Assembly (NCBI GenBank): GCA_900546215.1
Contig: URCD01000014.1
Span: 1-36,014, forward strand
Direction of reading: 5' to 3'
Source: an uncultured Eubacteriales bacterium
GTDB taxonomy: Bacteria > Bacillota > Clostridia > Lachnospirales > Anaerotignaceae
Length of the DNA stretch: 36,014 bases
The translations under genes and the position numbers were made by a program. Of the stretch, positions 31,850 to 36,014 are shown piece by piece. How positions within the stretch are numbered: the first letter of the stretch is position 1; the number at the start of each line of letters is the position of its first letter. The notes beneath the pieces are model-generated. The model worked only from the letters and a program-made list of their open reading frames with translations. It searched no databases and was not told the DNA's origin.

Positions 31850-32389
31850 TTATTTTTCAATATGTCTTGGTTTTCCGAATTTTTCAAGCCATTCCTCGCC
31901 CATTGCCCATTTATAAAGCTCAACGTATTCCTCAAAGGAAACGGGCTTTGTAAATGTCATAAGCTCCATATCAGTGTTGTAAACGTTTACATATATGCCG
32001 GGAGCTGTCAGGCCGTTGCGAAGATAAAAGCTTTTGCGTCTGATTCTCTGCTCATTGTTTGCAGAGCTCTCATCCGGCGTTTCAATTTCAAGAAACACAC
32101 GCTTTCCGGCATATCTTTGCCTTATAAGCTCCAGAGCTTTTGATCCTATGCCGCTGCCTCTTGCAAAGCTATCTACAGCAAAGTAATCTATAAGTACCAT
32201 ATCTTTATAGTTGACTGTAATTACAAGTCCAACAAATTTTTCGTCCGTAAGCGCCAGTATATCAGTTACGCCTTTTTTCTGATTTTCTTCCAGGACATGA
32301 AAGGGCTTTCTTTCATTTGCCGGGAAGGCCTCCTCATATAGCTCCTTGAGCTTGCAAATATCATTGTTTTCAGCCGTTTTAAGTATCAT
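31850..32389 (-). CDS. GNAT-family N-acetyltransferase
   Basis: A 179-residue protein of the GNAT fold. The acetyl-CoA pyrophosphate loop is seen as ARGSGIGSKALE near residue 78, preceded by strand VLIDYFAVDS and followed by FLEIETP, and a C-terminal SFYLRNGLTAPGI segment forms the usual motif B. The acceptor is unknown; it could be a small molecule or a protein. The ATG overlaps the stop of the hotdog gene (ATGA), so it is the last gene of a three-gene operon. Convergent to the Crp/Fnr gene. Confidence 0.88.
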   Translation of the reverse strand: MILKTAENNDICKLKELYEEAFPANERKPFHVLEENQKKGVTDILALTDEKFVGLVITVNYKDMVLIDYFAVDSFARGSGIGSKALELIRQRYAGKRVFLEIETPDESSANNEQRIRRKSFYLRNGLTAPGIYVNVYNTDMELMTFTKPVSFEEYVELYKWAMGEEWLEKFGKPRHIEK

Positions 32390-32853
32390 AGCTCCACCTT
32401 TTTATCCAGTATCATAAAGGAAGTCTGTGACGTTCCTATCATTCTTTCCTGCGTTAAATCAAAAACCTCGCCTGACATGTTGACTATGGTTCTTCCATAG
32501 GAGTCGGCTTTAGCCTTTACATGGATTATGTCGTTAAGCTTGCCGGGCTTTAAAAATGTTGTGTTAAGGCTGATTGTAGATATAAATTTGTCCTTTGCGA
32601 AATAGTGGCACAAAAAACCATAGGTATTATCCAGCATGGACACCATCGCACCGCCGAAAAGTATTTTTTCAGGGTTTATAAGCCAGTCGCTGACCTTAAA
32701 TTCAAGCGTGAGAGACTTATCCTTATAATCGCACGCGACAAACCTGGGGGCTAGCTTTGGCACAAGCCCTGCTTTTCCGTCAGCCAATATTGTTTTCATC
32801 AGATTTGAATAGTATTTTTCCATTTCTATCTGTTTTGTCATGGTTTCTGTCAT
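32386..32853 (-). CDS. PaaI-like hotdog-fold thioesterase
   Basis: A 155-residue single hotdog-domain protein. The central helix FGGAMVSMLDNTYGFL (about 80-95), with aspartate D90 at the place of the PaaI catalytic acid, is followed by strands ISTISLNTTFLKPGKLND and VNMSGEVFDLTQERMIGTS, as in acyl-CoA thioesterases of the PaaI/4HBT group. It would hydrolyse an acyl-CoA, of unknown chain. The ATG follows AAGGAG by eight bases. It is the middle gene of the hydrolase operon and overlaps the acetyltransferase gene. Confidence 0.85.
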   Translation of the reverse strand: MTETMTKQIEMEKYYSNLMKTILADGKAGLVPKLAPRFVACDYKDKSLTLEFKVSDWLINPEKILFGGAMVSMLDNTYGFLCHYFAKDKFISTISLNTTFLKPGKLNDIIHVKAKADSYGRTIVNMSGEVFDLTQERMIGTSQTSFMILDKKVEL

Positions 32854-32865
32854 TCCTGCTTCTCC

Positions 32866-33801
32866 TTATTTCAAAAATTCCTTTGCAAGCTTGTTGAATT
32901 CCTCAGCGTTCTCATAATTGGGAAGTCTGGAGGTATCCTCAAAAAGCGCGTATTCAGCCCTATTTGTAAGGCCCTTTATTTTCTCAAAGTTTTTAATATC
33001 CTCCGCCTTTTCTCCCCATATTATCAAAATAGGAATTTTAACGGAGCTTATATACGGCTTAATATCTGTATTCATAAAATTGGTCCTTAGGGAAGCATAG
33101 GGGAACCTGTTAGCCCCACCGCCGTAATGGGCCGAGGAATAGAAGCGTTCCGTGAGAAGTTTTGTCTTGTCCTTTGAATAAATCATCTGGGACAGCATTG
33201 CCTTAAGCGCAGCAAGAGATGTATTCATAAGATATATGCTCTCGCCTATCACGGGAAGCTCAAAAAATTTCCTTCTTTTTTTATCCTCGTTTGTGGCAAA
33301 CCTGCCATCTATGCCCTTTGGACATATAAAAATCAGCCTTTTAAAGTTTTTCGGATTTTTCTCATAGGCCGCTGCCGCAAACATAGCCCCTCCGCCTTCA
33401 GCGATAACTGCCGACGGCCTTCCGACAACTTCGGTAATAAAATCATTTATTAATGAAGCGTAGGTATAGGCGGTATAGGTTGTGTTTACCCTTTCGCTTG
33501 TTCCGTAGCCCAAAAGGTCGAGCGTGTAGACCTTGTAGTTTTCTGCCAGAGAGCTTACATTTTTCGCCCAAACCGCAGAGGATGAGCCGGTTTCATACCC
33601 ATGTATGAGAACGACAGGCTTTCCGCTTCCCTTTACGGTATAGCTAACCTTTCCAAGCCTCCAGTCATAAGTATGAAAGGAGCCGGTTATTGGATATTTT
33701 TTTTCTGCTGTAAAAAAAACAAGCTTATTTATTATCAGCGGCACAAATAATGCCGAGCTTAATAACACGGTGTTTCTGATTTTTCTGCTGTTATCATTCA
33801 T
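32866..33801 (-). CDS. Membrane-anchored alpha/beta-hydrolase-fold protein, catalytic triad apparently lost
   Basis: A 311-residue protein with one N-terminal membrane segment (about 10-30) and an alpha/beta-hydrolase domain: oxyanion region VVLIHGYETGSSS (63-75), DLLGYGTSERV (95-105), and a cap domain at about 165-235. The expected nucleophile elbow reads AEGGGA (134-139), so Gly136 stands where serine should be; the acid position in IWGEKAED has Ala266; and the histidine position in TSRLPNYE has Arg292. The protein is therefore probably not an ordinary serine hydrolase. The ATG follows GAGGTG by six bases; a GTG three codons earlier was rejected. First gene of a three-gene operon with a good promoter. 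Confidence 0.85.
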   Translation of the reverse strand: MNDNSRKIRNTVLLSSALFVPLIINKLVFFTAEKKYPITGSFHTYDWRLGKVSYTVKGSGKPVVLIHGYETGSSSAVWAKNVSSLAENYKVYTLDLLGYGTSERVNTTYTAYTYASLINDFITEVVGRPSAVIAEGGGAMFAAAAYEKNPKNFKRLIFICPKGIDGRFATNEDKKRRKFFELPVIGESIYLMNTSLAALKAMLSQMIYSKDKTKLLTERFYSSAHYGGGANRFPYASLRTNFMNTDIKPYISSVKIPILIIWGEKAEDIKNFEKIKGLTNRAEYALFEDTSRLPNYENAEEFNKLAKEFLK

Positions 33802-33821
33802 GTATATCACCTCAATATATA

Positions 33822-33851
33822 ATTATAGCATAATTATATGGTTTTACTCAA
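33822..33851 (-). promoter_or_regulatory. Promoter of the hydrolase-thioesterase-acetyltransferase operon
   Basis: On the minus strand a perfect TATAAT (plus 33822-33827) lies 18 bases from TTGAGT (33846-33851). The -10 is only about 20 bases before the start codon, giving a very short leader that still contains the GAGGTG ribosome site. Confidence 0.65.
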
Positions 33852-33933
33852 AATAAATTTAAATTTTGTAACTCACCTGCCTGAAGCCGCATATGATAAC
33901 AAAAAGACATCTCTTTGCATTGTATATCGCTAC

Positions 33934-34019
33934 AATACAATCTGAACAGGCGCGGCTATTTTTCCGGCGCCGGGCCTTATATCGGGCAGCGGATAAGCAT
34001 CTGCGGGACAGTACGTATT
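33934..34019 (+). ncRNA. NiCo (czcD-type) transition-metal riboswitch aptamer
   Basis: The leader of the cation exporter gene contains, in order, the conserved elements of the NiCo riboswitch: CTGAACAGGC (33942-33951), a hairpin, GCGCCGGGC (33967-33975), a short stem, and GGGACAG (34005-34011). The last helix is GCGGAT (33989-33994) with ATCTGC (33999-34004), running straight into GGGACAG, exactly as in the published aptamer. The closing helix P1 uses CTG with CAG and is extended across an internal loop by AATAC (33934-33938) with GTATT (34015-34019). Known members bind Co2+ and Ni2+ cooperatively, and Fe2+ has also been proposed; they switch on metal exporters. The assignment rests on recalled consensus and on the gene context, not on a covariance-model search. 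Confidence 0.88.
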
Positions 34020-34024
34020 TACTG

Positions 34025-34061
34025 ACGCGGGTGCTTTATTTTTGCCTGAATCCCGCGTTTT
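34025..34061 (+). terminator. Riboswitch expression-platform terminator
   Basis: ACGCGGG (34025-34031) pairs with CCCGCGT (34052-34058) around a 20-base loop, followed by a four-T run. The downstream arm TCCCGC could alternatively pair with GCGGGA inside the aptamer (34004-34008 region), so metal-dependent choice between structures is plausible. The short U run makes strong termination uncertain. Confidence 0.6.
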
Positions 34062-34098
34062 AAAGGATATGCCTGCATTGAAACGGAGGTTTAAGCTG

Positions 34099-34974
34099 AT
34101 GAACGAAAAACTGGCCGTTCACGTATCAAAGGTAACTATAGTATGGAACCTGATTTTATCTGTTTTCAAATTTTACGCAGGACTGGCGGCATCGTCGGGA
34201 GCAATGGTTTCGGATGCTCTGCATTCGGCCTCGGACGTTTTCAGTACGGTCATAGTTATAATAGGAGTAAAAATGGCTGCTAAGGATGCGGATAAGGAAC
34301 ACCCTTACGGGCATGAAAGGTTTGAGTGTGTGGCCGCCCTTCTTCTTGCTGTCGCGCTTGGCATTACAGGGGCGCTGATTGGTATATCCGGCCTTAAAAA
34401 AATAATCAATATAAACGCAAATCCAATAGTGGAGCCGGGAAAGCTTGCGCTTTGCGCCGCGGTTGTTTCCATTATAATAAAGGAAATTATGTACTGGTAC
34501 ACAAGAAGCGCCGCTAAAAAAATAAATTCAGGTGCATTGATGGCGGATGCGTGGCACCATCGCTCCGACGCGCTTTCATCGGTAGGGAGCTTTGCCGGCA
34601 TATTGGGGGCAAGGCTGGGATTTCCTGCACTTGACCCGGCGGCAAGTATTATTATATGCTTATTTATAATTAAGGCGGCATACGGAATATTTTCGGAAGC
34701 AATCAGAAAAATGACCGACCATGCCTGTGACGACGAGTTTGTGGAAAGACTTAAGGAAAAGATAATGAGCCAAAACGGCGTTAGGGGCATAGACAGAATT
34801 GATACAAGGCTTTTTGGGGATAAGGTGTATGCTGAGGTGGAGATATCGGTTGACGGATATATGTCGCTGATTGAGGCGCATTTAATAGCGCACAAGGTCC
34901 ACGATGAGGTTGAGGCGGAGTTTGAGGAAATAAAGCACTGCATGGTACACGTAAATCCGTCGGAAAGCATTTAG
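34099..34974 (+). CDS. Cation diffusion facilitator (CDF) transition-metal exporter
   Basis: A 291-residue CDF transporter with six membrane segments in about residues 12-205 and a cytoplasmic ferredoxin-like domain in about 206-291. The metal site should be formed by His42 and Asp46 (SDALHSASD, second segment) and His153 and Asp157 (DAWHHRSD, fifth segment); the intervening HPYGHERFE loop is typical. It exchanges cytoplasmic divalent metal for protons. The ATG at 34099 follows ACGGAGG; an upstream TTG at 34042 would place 19 codons across the riboswitch terminator and was rejected. The NiCo riboswitch in its leader indicates Co2+, Ni2+ or Fe2+ as substrate, although HxxxD sites are often assigned to Zn2+. 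Confidence 0.93.
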   Translation: MNEKLAVHVSKVTIVWNLILSVFKFYAGLAASSGAMVSDALHSASDVFSTVIVIIGVKMAAKDADKEHPYGHERFECVAALLLAVALGITGALIGISGLKKIININANPIVEPGKLALCAAVVSIIIKEIMYWYTRSAAKKINSGALMADAWHHRSDALSSVGSFAGILGARLGFPALDPAASIIICLFIIKAAYGIFSEAIRKMTDHACDDEFVERLKEKIMSQNGVRGIDRIDTRLFGDKVYAEVEISVDGYMSLIEAHLIAHKVHDEVEAEFEEIKHCMVHVNPSESI

Positions 34975-35040
34975 GCAAAAATAGTCGAGAAAAAATTTTC
35001 CCTTTTCTTTAAAATAACTGAGGTAAGGCGGTGAGAGACA

Positions 35041-35907
35041 ATGGAGGAAAACAGAGAGGCTGTACAGCGAATGCAGGATTATATTGAAAAGCATATTGGA
35101 GAAAATATCAGTCAGGCGGATTTGGCAAGAGCATCTAATTACTCGCCGTGGTATTCCTACAGGCTTTTTATAAAGTTTACGAATTTAAGCCCTGCTGATT
35201 ATATAAGAAGGCTGAGACTTTCAAAATCCGCCATGAAGCTGAGGGATGAGAAAATAAAGGTGGCTGACGCCGCCTTTGAGCTTGGGTTTAAAAGCGTAGA
35301 CGGATACCAGCGCGCGTTTTTGAGAGAGTTCGGCTGCAATCCCAAGGAATACGCGGATAATCCTGTGCCCATATACCTTTTTACGCCTTACGGAGCGGCA
35401 TATCGTGCAAAAAGAGAGGAGAAAAAAATGGACGAGGTAAAAAACATATTTATTCAGCTTATAGATAAACCGAAGAGAAAGGTTATAATAAAGCGCGGAA
35501 TTAAGGCAAAGGACTATTTTTCGTACTGTGATGAGGTGGGCTGTGATGTCTGGGGTTTGTTAAGGAGCATTAAGGGCGGTGAAGCGCTTTGCCTGTGGCT
35601 GCCGGAAAAGTATGTGGTTCCGGGTACATCAGAATATGTCCAGGGCGCGGAGGTGGATTTTGATTACAGCGGAACGGTACCCGAGGGATTTGATATAATA
35701 GAGCTGCCCCAGTGTAAATATCTTATGTTTCAGGGGGAACCGTTTGAGGAAATAAACTACTGCGAGGCAATAGAGCAGGTATGGGAAGCGATTAAGAAGT
35801 ATGACCCGAAGCTAATCGGCTATGAGTGGGATAAGGAAAATCCGAGAATACAGCTTGAACCGATTGGGACAAGGGGATATATAGAGCTGCTTCCTGTTAA
35901 GAAATAA
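35041..35907 (+). CDS. AraC-family regulator with GyrI-like effector-binding domain
   Basis: A 288-residue regulator in the MarA/Rob arrangement: two helix-turn-helix units at about residues 8-105 (ISQADLARASNYSPWYSYRLF, read in two parts, and VADAAFELGFKSVDGYQRAF), the PKEY end of the domain, then a linker and a GyrI-like small-molecule domain at about 130-288 (EVDFDYSGTVPEGFDIIELP, then YLMFQGEP, ending GYIELLPVKK). Such proteins bind hydrophobic or cationic compounds and often activate efflux. It lies 66 bases after the metal exporter and may be co-transcribed with it; whether it has a part in metal stress is unknown. The ATG follows a modest GGTGAGAG ribosome site. Confidence 0.9.
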   Translation: MEENREAVQRMQDYIEKHIGENISQADLARASNYSPWYSYRLFIKFTNLSPADYIRRLRLSKSAMKLRDEKIKVADAAFELGFKSVDGYQRAFLREFGCNPKEYADNPVPIYLFTPYGAAYRAKREEKKMDEVKNIFIQLIDKPKRKVIIKRGIKAKDYFSYCDEVGCDVWGLLRSIKGGEALCLWLPEKYVVPGTSEYVQGAEVDFDYSGTVPEGFDIIELPQCKYLMFQGEPFEEINYCEAIEQVWEAIKKYDPKLIGYEWDKENPRIQLEPIGTRGYIELLPVKK

Positions 35908-35981
35908 GGGGTTGTTGTCCGTACAGGGAGGGCATCTCAGAGTACGCCTTATGACACCCAGCGGCACTGTAAAATCATTTT

Positions 35982-36006
35982 GTTCGCTTGTAAATCGGAC
36001 TTTTTT
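35982..36006 (+). terminator. Possible terminator after the AraC gene
   Basis: GTTCG pairs with CGGAC (one wobble) around a nine-base loop, followed by six T. The stem is short. The 107 bases from the AraC stop to the window end hold no gene I can support. Confidence 0.4.
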
Positions 36007-36014
36007 GCACCTGC

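Noticed and set aside
33934..34019. Manganese (yybP-ykoY) riboswitch as an alternative to NiCo
   Set aside because: The paired loops typical of yybP-ykoY are not seen, while the GGGACAG and CCGGGC elements and the last helix match NiCo.
34042..34098. TTG-initiated extension of the cation exporter
   Set aside because: It covers the riboswitch terminator, and the ATG at 34099 has a strong ACGGAGG site.
1..36014. CRISPR arrays, tRNA or rRNA genes, insertion sequences, phage genes
   Set aside because: No regular direct repeats with spacers, cloverleaf structures, transposase or phage proteins were recognised in any part of the window.

Overview
This window is the replication-origin neighbourhood of a moderately AT-rich Gram-positive chromosome, most likely an anaerobic member of the Clostridia. 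Supporting signs are the block rpmH-rnpA-yidD-yidC-jag-mnmE-mnmG-rsmG-noc facing away from dnaA-dnaN-yaaA-recF-gyrB-gyrA, strong SD sequences of the GGAGG type, a two-subunit class I fumarase, a rhodanese-less ThiI paired with a cysteine desulfurase, and an SLH-anchored surface protein with Ig-like repeats. The species cannot be fixed from the sequence alone; I see no tRNA, rRNA, CRISPR array or insertion sequence.

Left arm, minus strand, running away from the origin. After dnaA come dnaN, yaaA, recF, then gyrB and gyrA with their own promoter. Behind the gyrA terminator lie the fumarase alpha and beta genes and a CapA-like gene. A separate six-gene operon follows, with a strong extended -10 promoter: sugar-nucleotidyltransferase, prmA, rsmE, cysteine desulfurase, thiI and glycerate kinase. 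The far left holds a 1,235-residue SLH surface protein and, convergent to it, the end of a GntR/FCD regulator cut by the window edge.

Origin. DnaA-box-like sequences lie on both sides of dnaA. Between dnaA and dnaN there is a complete unwinding module: box, five consecutive DnaA-trios, then an AT-rich stretch. The prevailing box sequence is TTATCAACA rather than TTATCCACA.

Right arm, plus strand. rpmH has a near-consensus promoter and begins the RNA/membrane-biogenesis genes (rnpA, yidD, yidC, jag), followed by the tRNA-modification genes mnmE and mnmG, rsmG, and a Noc-like ParB protein. No soj/spo0J pair follows it. Beyond lie accessory units: a DUF606-type transporter divergent from a Crp/Fnr regulator with a palindrome between them; a minus-strand operon of a putatively dead alpha/beta hydrolase, a hotdog thioesterase and a GNAT acetyltransferase; and a cation-diffusion-facilitator exporter followed by an AraC/GyrI-type regulator.

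The most notable items are a NiCo (czcD) type metal riboswitch upstream of the cation exporter, the DnaA-trio module, gyrase residues at both classical quinolone positions that differ from the usual sensitive type, and the alpha/beta hydrolase lacking all three catalytic residues.
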